From: Sulfurimonas sp. HSL3-2
GTDB taxonomy: Bacteria; Campylobacterota; Campylobacteria; Campylobacterales; Sulfurimonadaceae
Assembly: GCF_039645965.1 (NCBI RefSeq)
Contig: NZ_CP147917.1
Span: 1,178,001 to 1,242,000, forward strand
Direction of reading: 5' to 3'
Length of the DNA: 64,000 nucleotides
Shown here: in pieces, positions 10,082 through 19,618 of the stretch
How positions within the stretch are numbered: position 1 is the first letter of the stretch
Layout: every line of letters begins with the position of its first letter
Program-made: the position numbers and the translations under genes
Notes under the pieces: model-generated
What the model was told of the DNA's origin: nothing
What the model saw: the letters and a program-made list of their open reading frames with translations, nothing else
Databases searched by the model: none

Positions 10082-11325
10082 GAATATTATGGCTGCTTAC
10101 TTTTAAAAGTATCTACAACCGAAGAACGGCATTTATACTCTCTATCATCTCTATCGCTATAAGTGTCGTACTGCTTTTAGGCATAGACAGAATCACTAAA
10201 GCAAGTAAAGAACATTTCTTAAACACCATAAACCGTACGGATCTCATTGTCGCGGCACCAAACGGCTCGCTTGACATACTTTTAAACCTTATCTTTCATA
10301 TGTCTGACCCTCTTAAAGAGGTAGATTACAGTGCATATGAGAGCGTGTCAAAACTTGAGGGAGTCAAATGGGCGGTACCGCTCTCTGTCGGAGATTCATT
10401 TAAAAGCTATGATGCAGTTTCTACGACAAACGGCTATTTTCAATACTACAGATACTCGACATCAAAAAGATTAGAGTTTGCCCAAGGCGGAGATTTTAAA
10501 AAGTTTTTCGATGTAGTTGTCGGAAGCGATGTGGCAAAGACACTGAAGCTGCAGATCGGAGAGACTATCCATCTCTCGCACTCAAGCGGTCCAGATGCGC
10601 ATGCCCATGCCAACCGTGATTTTCATATCTGCGGGATACTAAAACCTACGGGTACGCCAAATGACGAAAGCGTGTTTTTTCAGCTAAAAGCGGATGAAGC
10701 GATCCATATAGAGTGGCAAAGCGGACATTTTGTAGATATGCATATCTCATCAGATAAACTCGCACATATGGGTATAGTTCCAAAACATATAAGCGGTATC
10801 TTAGTAGGCTTGAAAAACCGCAGCGATGTACTTGGTGCCGCAGAAAAAATAGAACATCTTAAAGGCCACAACCTAAAAGCAGTCATACCTGCTAAAGCAC
10901 TCTCAAAACTCTATAAGTTGATGAAGAATATGCAGGACATACTCACAGTGATATCCGGTATGGTCTTCATCGCTGCGATCTTTGGGATGATATCCACAAT
11001 GCTTGCGACTCTAAATGACAGAAGACGCGAGATAGCCATACTGAGAAGTCTGGGTGCGACTGTTAAAAGCATCTTCTTTCTTTTTGCCATGGAAGCTTTT
11101 ATCATCGTCACAGGCGGTATTATTTTGGGAAATATAGTCTTGGGAATGCTGATCTTTGCTAACAACACATTTTTAAATAAAGTACTGCAGATCGGCTATC
11201 TGCCTGATATCTATGAGAGCTCTTTACTGCTTGTTATGATAATAGCAGCGATCATAGTCAGTGTGATACCGGCTATAAAGTCATACAAGAACTCGCTTCA
11301 AGACGGACTGATGGTGAAGATATGA
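10078..11325 (+). CDS. FtsX/MacB-type ABC permease
   Basis: A 415-residue membrane protein with an N-terminal helix (about 17-35), a large extracytoplasmic domain (about 40-275) and three C-terminal helices beginning near residue 285, the layout of LolC/MacB/DevC permeases. The cytoplasmic loop LNDRRREIAILRSLGA is the usual coupling helix for the ATPase. A His-rich stretch (HSSGPDAHAHANRDFH) lies in the periplasmic domain and could bind metal (inference). It overlaps both neighbours by 4 bases, so the three genes are translationally coupled. It probably moves a lipid, lipoprotein or protein substrate rather than a small solute. Confidence 0.85.
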   Translation: MRILWLLTFKSIYNRRTAFILSIISIAISVVLLLGIDRITKASKEHFLNTINRTDLIVAAPNGSLDILLNLIFHMSDPLKEVDYSAYESVSKLEGVKWAVPLSVGDSFKSYDAVSTTNGYFQYYRYSTSKRLEFAQGGDFKKFFDVVVGSDVAKTLKLQIGETIHLSHSSGPDAHAHANRDFHICGILKPTGTPNDESVFFQLKADEAIHIEWQSGHFVDMHISSDKLAHMGIVPKHISGILVGLKNRSDVLGAAEKIEHLKGHNLKAVIPAKALSKLYKLMKNMQDILTVISGMVFIAAIFGMISTMLATLNDRRREIAILRSLGATVKSIFFLFAMEAFIIVTGGIILGNIVLGMLIFANNTFLNKVLQIGYLPDIYESSLLLVMIIAAIIVSVIPAIKSYKNSLQDGLMVKI

Positions 11326-11852
11326 TAAAAAGAACCCTGCTTCTAACTCTTATACTGTTACTCTCAGCATGTTCAGGTGAACCGAGCTATGAACTTGATG
11401 ACTGGTCAAAACTCATCGATCCCAACTTCGACCAGGCGAAGATAGTCAGTTTTTACAAACAAAAAGTCTCAAAAGTAAAAGAGGGAAGCAAAGAGGAACG
11501 TGCCATCTATGCACAGATGCAAAAAGCACTTAAGGCAGCCGGCAACAACAAAGCCGTAGACGGTAAGACAGTAAAACTCTCAGGCTATTTAGTACCCATA
11601 GATATAGACGGAGAGATGGTAAACAAGTTTCTCTTTTTTCCAAATGCAGCTGCATGTATACATGTTCCGGCATCTCCGGCGAACCAGACTATCTTTGTAA
11701 CGACGAAAAAGGGTAAAGGGGTGATGATGGAAGATGCGTATGAGAACATCACTGTTTGGGGGACGTTGAAGTTACAACATACAGAAGTCGCAAACGGGAC
11801 TGCCTCATACGTCATAGATGACGCCATAAGCAAAGTCCGTCCGCGTCTTTAA
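11322..11852 (+). CDS. DUF3299 lipoprotein
   Basis: A 176-residue lipoprotein: a hydrophobic N-terminus ends in the lipobox LLSAC, so Cys-17 should be lipidated. The C-terminal half has the DUF3299 pattern: a KLSGYLVPID stretch, then FFPNAAACIHVPASP. Function is unknown. From general knowledge, DUF3299 proteins often sit beside this ABC ATPase/permease pair, and related clusters have been linked to zinc limitation; that link is not shown by this sequence. The gene overlaps the permease by 4 bases and ends against the rhlE terminator. Confidence 0.8.
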   Translation: MIKRTLLLTLILLLSACSGEPSYELDDWSKLIDPNFDQAKIVSFYKQKVSKVKEGSKEERAIYAQMQKALKAAGNNKAVDGKTVKLSGYLVPIDIDGEMVNKFLFFPNAAACIHVPASPANQTIFVTTKKGKGVMMEDAYENITVWGTLKLQHTEVANGTASYVIDDAISKVRPRL

Positions 11853-11873
11853 AAAAGAGGTTATCTGCCTCTT
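11851..11873 (-). terminator. rhlE intrinsic terminator, stop codon in the loop
   Basis: On the minus strand a 6-bp stem (AAGAGG/CCTCTT) encloses CAGATAA and is followed directly by six T residues. The loop contains the rhlE TAA stop. The opposite strand also folds but lacks a T-run. Confidence 0.7.
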
Positions 11874-13105
11874 CTGTTTGAAGAAGAAGCTCTTTTGTTT
11901 CTTCCGTTTGAGTTGCCTCTAGAGTTATTGTTTCTAGAGTTTCCTCTTTGCTGTATCGGTTCCGCTTTTATGAAAGGATCCGGTGTAAACTCTTTAAATG
12001 TGTGTTTTGGGATCTCCTGCTTTATCAGCTTTTCGATACTTTTGAGATATTCATGCTCATCTACACAGACAAGTGATACAGCCTGGCCGCCGTTACCTGC
12101 ACGTCCAGTCCTGCCTATACGGTGGACATAGTCCTCTGCGATATTTGGCAGTTCGAAGTTCACGACATGAGGGAGCTGGTCTATATCTATCCCGCGTGCT
12201 GCGATATCCGTCGCGACCAGTACACGCACTTCACCGTTTTTGAAGTCGGCTAATGCTTTTGTTCTTGCATTCTGGCTTTTATTACCGTGAATAGCTGCAG
12301 CTGTGATGCCATCTTTTTCAAGTTGACCGGTAAGCTTGTTGGCACCATGCTTTGTTCTTGTAAAGACCAAGACCTGTTTCCATTTTTCTGTCGTGATAAG
12401 ATGCGTCAACAGCTCTTTTTTTCTCTCTTTATCGACAGGGTGGATGATCTGTTTTACGTTCTGTGACGTCGTATTTCTCTTTGCTACTTCTATAAGTGCA
12501 GGAGTGTTTAAAAGTCCGTCCGCCAATCTTTTTATCTCATCTGAGAATGTAGCCGAGAAAAGAAGGTTTTGTCTGTTTTTCGGCAAAATCGAGAGTATCT
12601 TTTTGATATCGTGTATAAAACCCATATCAAGCATTCTGTCCGCTTCATCGAGGATCAAAAACTCTACTTTAGAGAGGTCTATGTTCTTTTGATTGGCATG
12701 GTCAAGCAGACGGCCCGGTGTAGCGATAACTATATCCACACCTGCTTTAAGCTGTCTGATCTGTGAGTTTATATTGACACCGCCGAAGATGATGCTTGAT
12801 CTAAAAGGAAGATGTTTCCCGTAAAGTTCAACGCTTTCGCCGACTTGTGCCGCGAGTTCACGTGTCGGAGTCAGGATAAGTGCACGCACTCTGTGGTCAG
12901 TGACTTTTTTTTCAGATAACATCTGAAGTAACGGCAGAGTAAATCCTGCTGTCTTGCCTGTTCCTGTCTGAGCACCCGCGAGAACGTCGCGCTTACTTAA
13001 GATGACCGGAATCGCCTGTTTTTGTATAGGAGTAGGCTCGCTATACCCTTGTTCTTGGATGGCTTTTAATAAAGGAGCCCCTAAACCTAATGTAGAAAAT
13101 GACAT
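11861..13105 (-). CDS. rhlE: DEAD-box RNA helicase
   Basis: A 414-residue DEAD-box helicase. The Q motif (about 22-33), Walker A AQTGTGKT (45-52), PTRELAAQ (80-87), DEAD (153-156), SAT, a VATDIAARG motif and [10 protein letters not shown] are all present. It should unwind short RNA duplexes in ribosome assembly or mRNA turnover. The tail after about residue 375 is rich in Asn, Ser, Arg and Gly, as in RhlE proteins, and probably binds RNA nonspecifically. The gene is transcribed alone, with about 150 bases upstream before the CLC gene, leaving room for the long leader common in helicase genes. The subfamily name is by resemblance. Confidence 0.9.
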   Translation of the reverse strand: MSFSTLGLGAPLLKAIQEQGYSEPTPIQKQAIPVILSKRDVLAGAQTGTGKTAGFTLPLLQMLSEKKVTDHRVRALILTPTRELAAQVGESVELYGKHLPFRSSIIFGGVNINSQIRQLKAGVDIVIATPGRLLDHANQKNIDLSKVEFLILDEADRMLDMGFIHDIKKILSILPKNRQNLLFSATFSDEIKRLADGLLNTPALIEVAKRNTTSQNVKQIIHPVDKERKKELLTHLITTEKWKQVLVFTRTKHGANKLTGQLEKDGITAAAIHGNKSQNARTKALADFKNGEVRVLVATDIAARGIDIDQLPHVVNFELPNIAEDYVHRIGRTGRAGNGGQAVSLVCVDEHEYLKSIEKLIKQEIPKHTFKEFTPDPFIKAEPIQQRGNSRNNNSRGNSNGRNKRASSSNRRGR

Positions 13106-13261
13106 ATGATAATGTACCTTGTGTGTGTCAGCCCGCTGTAAGTGTTTAAAACAAGTGTCGATTTAGGCTAATGAAATATAATAGTTAGAGTTAAATAGTA
13201 GAACAAAAACGAAGTCAGTTGTGAACCGAAGCACAAATAAATTTAACGTATTATATCACAA

Positions 13262-14668
13262 TTATTCGTTTTTACTCTCATCCTCGGGTCTTGACTTCAC
13301 TTTCCACTCAAAAGGCTTGTAACGGAGTCTGCTTCTGATATGCTTTATCTTGTCTATATCTTTCATATTGATGCTTATGGAGGTGTGCTCTATATCTTCA
13401 CCCTCCTCGATGTTTATGTTGTCCGCCTTTTTAAACGCGAGTTTTTGAGAGTGGAATACGCTTCTGTGCCCTGTGATCAAAAATGCGATGACAACGCTTA
13501 GTGCCGCATAGTTTGCCATATTGGTACCAAAAAGCTCGACCGCCATGATGATAGATGCTATAGGCGTGTTTGTCGTCCCTGCAAGAACACTTACAAATCC
13601 AAGAGCCGCAAACAGTGCGACATTGTCCCCCATAATATTTCCGATAGCGACACCGCTTGTAGCCCCAACATAAAAGATAGGTGTGATGATCCCGCCGCTT
13701 CCGCCGACACCGAGCGTGATAGAGGTAAAAAATGTCTTCACGATAAAATCATACCAATGAATATTTCCAGCAATAAGCAGATGCGGATCAAGCGCTTCAT
13801 TGATAGTGTTTAATCCAAGACCCAGATACTTATCGGACATCAGCAAAGATACGATGACCATAATAACACCTGCGACAAAAGCTTTTAAATAACGGTTGTA
13901 AGGTATCTTGCTTATTAATGACTGTGTTTTATTTACCGTCGTGATAAAACTATCTGAAACGATCCCGAAAAATATCCCTGCTATGACGACCTGCCCTATA
14001 AGTGTCAGATCAAGGTTGATAGATCTGTAAAAGTTGATGTCGTAGTACGGGTACTTGACGCCGAAGAACTGAGCAGTAGTAAAAGCCGCAAATCCTGAAA
14101 TAAAAGACGGTAAAAGTACATCATACATGATAACACCGACGATAAGGACTTCGATCCCAAATATTGCACCTGCGATCGGAGTACCGAAAACCGAGGCAAA
14201 TCCGGCACTGATACCGCAGATAACGATCTTTTTCCTATCTTTTTTAGAGAATTTAAGAAGAGTAGCCACAAAAGAAGCAGCGCCCCCGCCTATCTGCGCA
14301 CCGGGCCCCTCTTTACCTACTGAACCGCCTGAGAAAATCGTAATGACCGTAGCGACAAGCTTGACAGGTATCACTTTGGCATTAATATATCCATCCTCTT
14401 TATGCACGGCTTCAATGACTTTCTCAGTACCGTGACCAGTTGCATTTTTATCGAATGTCCTGATGATCCAGATCGTCAGCATAAGACCTAAAGGAAGAGT
14501 AAGGTAGTAAGCAAAAGGAAGCGTCCCCTGCGTCTTCTCCGCTATCTGTAAAGTTTTTAGAAAGAGAGACATCAAATAGCCGATCATGATCCCTGTCGCC
14601 GAGGAGAGAATCAACCATTTAAAAACACTAAAAAAAATGACGGTCTGTTCAGTGATATGTTTTTTCAA
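13262..14668 (-). CDS. CLC-family chloride channel/transporter
   Basis: A 468-residue polytopic membrane protein of the CLC family. The selectivity-filter motif GSVGKEGP (115-122) contains the gating glutamate E120, and GSGGIITPIF near residue 320 matches the second filter segment. At the position of the proton-path glutamate (E. coli ClcA E203, in IIEEM) this protein has Val-173 (GIEVL), as channel-type CLCs do. It may therefore be a channel rather than a Cl-/H+ exchanger (inference). The last 60 residues form a charged cytoplasmic tail with no clear CBS pair. Single-gene unit. Confidence 0.88.
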   Translation of the reverse strand: MKKHITEQTVIFFSVFKWLILSSATGIMIGYLMSLFLKTLQIAEKTQGTLPFAYYLTLPLGLMLTIWIIRTFDKNATGHGTEKVIEAVHKEDGYINAKVIPVKLVATVITIFSGGSVGKEGPGAQIGGGAASFVATLLKFSKKDRKKIVICGISAGFASVFGTPIAGAIFGIEVLIVGVIMYDVLLPSFISGFAAFTTAQFFGVKYPYYDINFYRSINLDLTLIGQVVIAGIFFGIVSDSFITTVNKTQSLISKIPYNRYLKAFVAGVIMVIVSLLMSDKYLGLGLNTINEALDPHLLIAGNIHWYDFIVKTFFTSITLGVGGSGGIITPIFYVGATSGVAIGNIMGDNVALFAALGFVSVLAGTTNTPIASIIMAVELFGTNMANYAALSVVIAFLITGHRSVFHSQKLAFKKADNINIEEGEDIEHTSISINMKDIDKIKHIRSRLRYKPFEWKVKSRPEDESKNE

Positions 14669-14788
14669 AATAATACTTTAAGGAAGATATTTTCCGATTA
14701 TAACTTAATTTTTTAAACATGTGAAGATTTATAAAGATAAATTAACAAATTAAATTAGATACAATTTTAATCTTAATAAAGGTTGTAA

Positions 14789-16024
14789 ATGAATAGATAT
14801 GATGTGATCGTTGTCGGTTCCGGAGCTGCGGGGATGATTGCTGCCATACAAGCAGGCAGAGACGGTAAAAAAGTCCTTCTTTTAGAGAAGCTCTCAAAAC
14901 TCGGGAGTAAGCTAAAAGCTACGGGCGGCGGACGATGCAATCTTACAAACACACTTAATAACGAAGAGTTTATGGCAAAGTTTGGTCGTAACGGACGCTT
15001 TATGCAAGATGCTCTTCATCTTTTAGACCATAATGCACTTATAGAATTTTTTAACGGTATTGGCGTTGAGACTCATGCTCCTGATGGATTCAGAGTATTT
15101 CCCGTCGGACATAATTCACAGACCATACTCACTGCTTTGGAAGATGAATTAAACCGCTTACATGTAGATATAAAAACCTCGCAAAAAGTCACGGAACTAC
15201 TAAGCGAAGAGTTACATGTAAGCGGTGTCAAAACCGACACTGATATCTACCATGCGCCAAACGTCATCATAGCAACAGGAGGGCTTGGTTACCCTACCCT
15301 TGGAGCTGAAGGTGACGGCTATACTCTTGCCTCGTCGCTCGGGCACAAGACGACTGAACTTTTTCCAGCTATGATGCCCCTCATAACGAAAGAAAACTGG
15401 GGTACAAACTGTAGAGCAGACACTCTTGCAAAGGTCGAACTGCGCGTTGATATTAAAAAATATAAAAACCTCAAAGCGGTAGGTGATCTTATCTTTACAA
15501 AGAACGGTATCAGAGGTCCTGTCGTACTCGATTTTGCACGTGAGATCACACCGATTTTGAGCAAACTCGGAGAGGTTCCCATCATCGCAAATCTGACAAA
15601 AGGGATGAATGAAGATGATATTCTCCGTCATTTTAAAAACGAAATTCTGAAAGACCCCGATGCAAATATAGAGCAAAATCTCTTGAGTATTTTGCCAAGT
15701 TCTGTCATACGTGAACTCTGCAAATTAGCAGATGTAGACCCATCCATGAAGTTTAACAAAGTGGAGGGAAAAAACCGCGCGGAACTTGTAAAGATACTCG
15801 CTTCTACTCCGCTCACTATTACAGGGCATGAAGGCTTCAAAATGGCGATGATAACAAGAGGCGGTATCAGTCTTAAAGAGATCGATCCCCGCACGATGCA
15901 GAGCAAGCTTATAAAGGGTCTGTACTTCTGCGGAGAGGTGATGGACCTAGACGGCCCATGCGGAGGCTATAACCTGCAGTGGTCGTTTGCAAGCGGTTAC
16001 TTGGCAGGTCATCTTTTAGACTAA
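14789..16024 (+). CDS. NAD(P)/FAD-dependent oxidoreductase, HI0933/YhiN family
   Basis: A 411-residue flavoprotein. The N-terminal dinucleotide fold VIVVGSGAAGM is followed by the family marker TGGGRCNLTN (about 46-55), and the C-terminus has GLYFCGEVMDLDGPCGGYN, which closes the FAD site. The family is widespread, but its physiological reaction is not settled. An AATAAAGG ribosome site precedes the ATG at 14789, and a TACAAT box lies about 25 bases further up. It contains one exact and one near-exact TTACATGTAA word. Its TAA overlaps the stop of the convergent transporter gene. Confidence 0.88.
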   Translation: MNRYDVIVVGSGAAGMIAAIQAGRDGKKVLLLEKLSKLGSKLKATGGGRCNLTNTLNNEEFMAKFGRNGRFMQDALHLLDHNALIEFFNGIGVETHAPDGFRVFPVGHNSQTILTALEDELNRLHVDIKTSQKVTELLSEELHVSGVKTDTDIYHAPNVIIATGGLGYPTLGAEGDGYTLASSLGHKTTELFPAMMPLITKENWGTNCRADTLAKVELRVDIKKYKNLKAVGDLIFTKNGIRGPVVLDFAREITPILSKLGEVPIIANLTKGMNEDDILRHFKNEILKDPDANIEQNLLSILPSSVIRELCKLADVDPSMKFNKVEGKNRAELVKILASTPLTITGHEGFKMAMITRGGISLKEIDPRTMQSKLIKGLYFCGEVMDLDGPCGGYNLQWSFASGYLAGHLLD

Positions 16025-16920
16025 GCTATAAATCCATAGAGCAGACTTGTGGTTAAAAACGAAAAAAGTATGCCGTAACCCACGATCGCTGAACTGAGCT
16101 TTGGTGCAAGCCCCGTCATAGATGCCATCGCACCGGCAGTTACCATCGGAGCCATTCCGGCCTCTAAAATAGCTACTTGTGCAGCCTCATTATCCCAGCC
16201 AAAGAGTTTTGCAGCCATGATGGCGATAAGCGGTGCCAATAGAAGCTTTATGACAAGAGATGTACTAAACGGCTTTAACTCATCACGCGTGAGACGTAGT
16301 TTTAGTTGCAAACCTACCGCTACAAGACCTACAGGTATGATGGTACTTGCCATATGAGAAAGCACCTTCGTGATATTATCATTGAACTCCACGCCCATGA
16401 GACAAAGGGCGATAATAAGTGCTATAAAAGGCGGGAAAGTAAACACTTTGACAACTATCATCTTTGCACTCATCTCGCTTTTATGAGAATAGTATGAGAC
16501 GATAAAAGTACCGTAAATAGAAAGTGCGAAGAATGTTCCTAGCTGGTCATACACCAAGACATAAGGCAAGACTTTCTGTCCCATATAAGCACTGATAAGC
16601 GGGATACCCATAAACGAGGAGTTTGTAAGTACCGTTACAAGCATCAAAGCACCCGTAACCTCTTTAGTAAAAGCGAACCATCTGCTTACGTAAAAAGTGA
16701 TGAGTGCAGTAAGTGCCATTACCGTCCAAGCTATGACGATGGGGATGATAAGCTCTACTGAGAATGTCAGTTTCGGTATCTGCAACAGTATCATCGCGGG
16801 AAGCGAGAAATAGATGACAAACTGGTTTAATGTGATAGCTGCATCATCTGAAAAGATATGAAATTTTTGGATGGCATAGCCCAGAACTATACACAGCAGG
16901 ATGAGGATAAAGTTTTCCAT
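16021..16920 (-). CDS. AEC-family transporter
   Basis: A membrane protein of about 299 residues with roughly ten hydrophobic segments, matching the auxin-efflux-carrier/malonate-transporter family (Mem_trans). MENFILILLCIVLGY begins the first helix. I use the ATG at 16920, which has an AAGG site 8-9 bases upstream; an upstream ATG at 16950 would add ten residues before the helix. Substrate unknown; bacterial members move carboxylates or amino acids. It ends tail-to-tail with the flavoprotein gene, with overlapping stop codons. Confidence 0.82.
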   Translation of the reverse strand: MENFILILLCIVLGYAIQKFHIFSDDAAITLNQFVIYFSLPAMILLQIPKLTFSVELIIPIVIAWTVMALTALITFYVSRWFAFTKEVTGALMLVTVLTNSSFMGIPLISAYMGQKVLPYVLVYDQLGTFFALSIYGTFIVSYYSHKSEMSAKMIVVKVFTFPPFIALIIALCLMGVEFNDNITKVLSHMASTIIPVGLVAVGLQLKLRLTRDELKPFSTSLVIKLLLAPLIAIMAAKLFGWDNEAAQVAILEAGMAPMVTAGAMASMTGLAPKLSSAIVGYGILFSFLTTSLLYGFIA

Positions 16921-16962
16921 TATATATTTACCTTGGAAGTAAAGAGGCAAAAGCCTCCTATA

Positions 16963-17529
16963 TTAGTAGTTTGTCAGTTTTGAGACGATATCGTTTATAC
17001 TGTTTGAAAACATAGCATATAAAAACGGTTCGATATCTTTTGAGTCATATGAAGGCGATATCCATTTACCGTTTCTCTCTTTAAAGTTCAAGATCGTCAC
17101 TGCAGCATTTTTTCTGATCATGACCTCGACATCTATCTCCCCTACAAGATTTTCATCAAAAGTCTTATTGTTATAGATCACTGTAATCTTCTTGATATGG
17201 ACGTCGATCGTTAAAGATGCCTTTTGAGGATCGCCGTCAGTTTCAAAATGAGCCATTTTAAGTGCACGGACAAGTCCCTCTTTATATCTGTCTGCAAAGT
17301 CCACATCACTGTACAGTGTCACATCTTTTTTACCGTTTGCCTCAGTAAAACCGATGTCACGTTTATCTGCTCTTATATCCTTTACTATTCTGATATAGAC
17401 ACTCTTTTTCTCTTTTGAAAGTGCTCCCGCATAATCAGATTCATAAGGTTTAAGTCTTATGGCTTCATTTTTATATGAACACCCTGCAAAAAACAGGCTA
17501 ACGGCAAGAAAGTAGAAAAGACTCTTCAT
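16963..17529 (-). CDS. YajG-like outer-membrane lipoprotein
   Basis: A 188-residue protein with a lipoprotein signal (SLFFAGC, lipidated Cys-17). The mature part, with VYIRIVKDIRADKRDIGF and a later DVEVMIRKNA segment, resembles the YajG/LPS-assembly-like lipoprotein family, whose role is poorly defined. It is followed after about 40 bases by the AEC transporter gene and preceded by the end of the rpoN operon, so it may have its own promoter in the 56-base gap. Confidence 0.65.
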   Translation of the reverse strand: MKSLFYFLAVSLFFAGCSYKNEAIRLKPYESDYAGALSKEKKSVYIRIVKDIRADKRDIGFTEANGKKDVTLYSDVDFADRYKEGLVRALKMAHFETDGDPQKASLTIDVHIKKITVIYNNKTFDENLVGEIDVEVMIRKNAAVTILNFKERNGKWISPSYDSKDIEPFLYAMFSNSINDIVSKLTNY

Positions 17530-17585
17530 AGAAACACTCCTCTTAGTATTAAGAAATTATACATTAGAGATTTTAAGCTGACCTT

Positions 17586-18359
17586 TTAAAAAAGTTTTTC
17601 CTGCCCTATGCGGTACAGTGCAAAGTCATACTTGAGCGGATCTTCTGCATCAAACTCTTTAAGCTTACATGTAAGCTCTACGGCAGCCTCAAGATCGTAT
17701 CTCTTTCGTGTCAGGAGCCCAAGTCTACGAGAGACATTAAAAGTGTGTGTATCAAGCGGGATGATAAGGTCTTTTGTGTCCACTCCGCTCCAAAGTCCCA
17801 TATCGATATTATCATCTCTTACCATCCAGCGAAGATACATCATCCAGCGTTTTAGGGCCCCTGTTCCCTTTGTCTTCATCGTGACGCGGGAAAGCAGAAA
17901 ATCATACCCTTTTGATGAGTGCGGATAAAGAGAATTCAGCGTTTTTATAAGCTCGTTTATCCCATCAATGACACTGTTTTCTCTGCTGTATCCGCTTTTA
18001 AACACATCTTCTAAACTTGTCTGTTCTTTTAGACGTTTTAGCGCTATAAAAAGGGCTATGACATCTTCACTTTTTTGAAAACGATAGTAGTGCTTTTTAA
18101 GAGCTCTTTTTATCTCATTATCGCTACTATGTAAAAGAGAAAAATCAAGAGAATCTAGAAACTTCACTATCTGTTTTACGTTTCCGTAGGCAAATAGAGC
18201 GCAGACAAGCGAAACGGCTTCGTCATTATGACGGTGGGCGACTATGATGGGATCAAGTCTCTCTAGACAGATCTCTCCATCACAGTCACGTTTTAAGACC
18301 TCTGCATCAAGCAGTCTTTTTATGTCAGACATTGAGGTGGTAAAGTTTTTTTCTTTCAC
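17586..18359 (-). CDS. TIGR02757/DUF2400 family protein
   Basis: A 257-residue protein matching the DUF2400 (TIGR02757) family: an early VAHRHNDEAVSLVCALFAYG stretch, SKGYDFLLSR, GALKRWMMYLRWMVR, and a Leu-Asp-Thr-His-Thr-Phe segment near 205. The helical pattern recalls HhH-type DNA glycosylases, but no activity is established. It overlaps the end of rpoN by 35 bases if the ATG at 18359 is used; an internal ATG at 18332 would shorten the overlap to 8 bases. It ends the rpoN operon. Confidence 0.8.
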   Translation of the reverse strand: MKEKNFTTSMSDIKRLLDAEVLKRDCDGEICLERLDPIIVAHRHNDEAVSLVCALFAYGNVKQIVKFLDSLDFSLLHSSDNEIKRALKKHYYRFQKSEDVIALFIALKRLKEQTSLEDVFKSGYSRENSVIDGINELIKTLNSLYPHSSKGYDFLLSRVTMKTKGTGALKRWMMYLRWMVRDDNIDMGLWSGVDTKDLIIPLDTHTFNVSRRLGLLTRKRYDLEAAVELTCKLKEFDAEDPLKYDFALYRIGQEKLF

Positions 18360-19596
18360 TTGAGCCTGCGATATTGAGCTGTTTTCTGTATTTTGCGATA
18401 GTACGGCGTACCATCGTGACTTTGAACTTCTCTTGTATCATCTCTAAAAGCTTCATATCGCTAAGCGGTTTTTTAGGGGATTCCTCTTTTACTATCTGAA
18501 GCAGATAATCTTTAATAGCAGAGTTTGAAACATCCTCATCGATCGCAGTGGTAAAGAACTCTTTCATAGCATAGATCCCGCGATCACAGGCGATGTATTT
18601 GTTAGCTATAGCACGTGAAATGGTCGAAGGGTTGTGCCCGAACTCATCTGCCAAAGTCTTAAGTGTCAAAGGCATGATGTTTCCGCCGGTAAAGAACTCA
18701 TACTGATACTCGACTATCATCAGCCCTACTTTGTACAGGGTGGCTTTTCTCATATCAAGCGCATCGACAAGACTTTTTGCCTCTTTTATCTTCTGTGAGA
18801 TAAACTCATGTTCTACTGCATACTCCGTGTTGATGTTTATGGTCGGATAATAGGCATCGTTTAGCTTTACCTCTATACCGCTTTCCTCATCAAAGAAGAT
18901 CATCAGATCCGGGATGACCTGTGTCGAATCTTCAAGGTACTCGATGGCAGGAGGATTTTTAAAGCTTCCTATAACCCTCATAGCTTCTTCAAAATGCTCA
19001 TTATCACTATGGGTATGCATCTCTTGGAGGTTCTTTATCAGCTTGACTGCCAATTCATAACCATTATCACTGATCTCTGAATTTTCAAGTTGAAAGAGAA
19101 AAGATTCGGAAAGATTTTGCGCACCGATGCCTACCGGTTCTACATGAATAAACCTTCTTCTTACACGTTCAAACTCATCTATAGAGATACCGTTTTCGTC
19201 GCAGAATGCTTCACTATCTCCCTCATAGTAACCGTTTTCATCAAGGTTTTGTACTACAAACTGTGCGATTTTTTGAGAGATGGGTGTTGGAAAGAGCGGA
19301 GCTTCAAGCTGTTCGTCTAAGACGTCGTATAAAGATCTTGACTGGATCGTCAGAGCTTCTATCTGCTCTGTCCTAGAATTTGAAACACTACTTGAGATTA
19401 TCTTTCTTGGGATCTTACTTTCAAAATCCTCTTCAAATCCGGAGCTGACTTCGACTACAGGATTTGACTCGACAAACGGTGACATCGCTTCACCGAGTTC
19501 GCTTAGACTCGAGTGCAGTATCGGCAGCCAATTGCGCAGAGTGTTAGAGAGTTTGTTTTTGGTCTCAACACTTTGACTGACTCTTAAAGTTGCCAT
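18325..19596 (-). CDS. rpoN: RNA polymerase sigma-54 factor
   Basis: A 423-residue sigma-54. The C-terminal RpoN box reads VRRTIAKYRK (about 402-411), the helix-turn-helix region precedes it (FGHNPSTISRAIANKY), and core-binding sequence lies in the middle. The N-terminal activator-interacting region I (about 1-50) is short and not very Gln-rich. In Campylobacterota sigma-54 mainly drives middle flagellar genes under FlgS/FlgR, and an FlgS-like kinase is encoded at 52619. It follows lptB after about 20 bases. A close sigma-54 promoter match lies near the head of this operon at 22041. Confidence 0.95.
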   Translation of the reverse strand: MATLRVSQSVETKNKLSNTLRNWLPILHSSLSELGEAMSPFVESNPVVEVSSGFEEDFESKIPRKIISSSVSNSRTEQIEALTIQSRSLYDVLDEQLEAPLFPTPISQKIAQFVVQNLDENGYYEGDSEAFCDENGISIDEFERVRRRFIHVEPVGIGAQNLSESFLFQLENSEISDNGYELAVKLIKNLQEMHTHSDNEHFEEAMRVIGSFKNPPAIEYLEDSTQVIPDLMIFFDEESGIEVKLNDAYYPTININTEYAVEHEFISQKIKEAKSLVDALDMRKATLYKVGLMIVEYQYEFFTGGNIMPLTLKTLADEFGHNPSTISRAIANKYIACDRGIYAMKEFFTTAIDEDVSNSAIKDYLLQIVKEESPKKPLSDMKLLEMIQEKFKVTMVRRTIAKYRKQLNIAGSSERKKLYHLNV

Positions 19597-19618
19597 ATAC
19601 CGCCATTAATTTCAAGTC

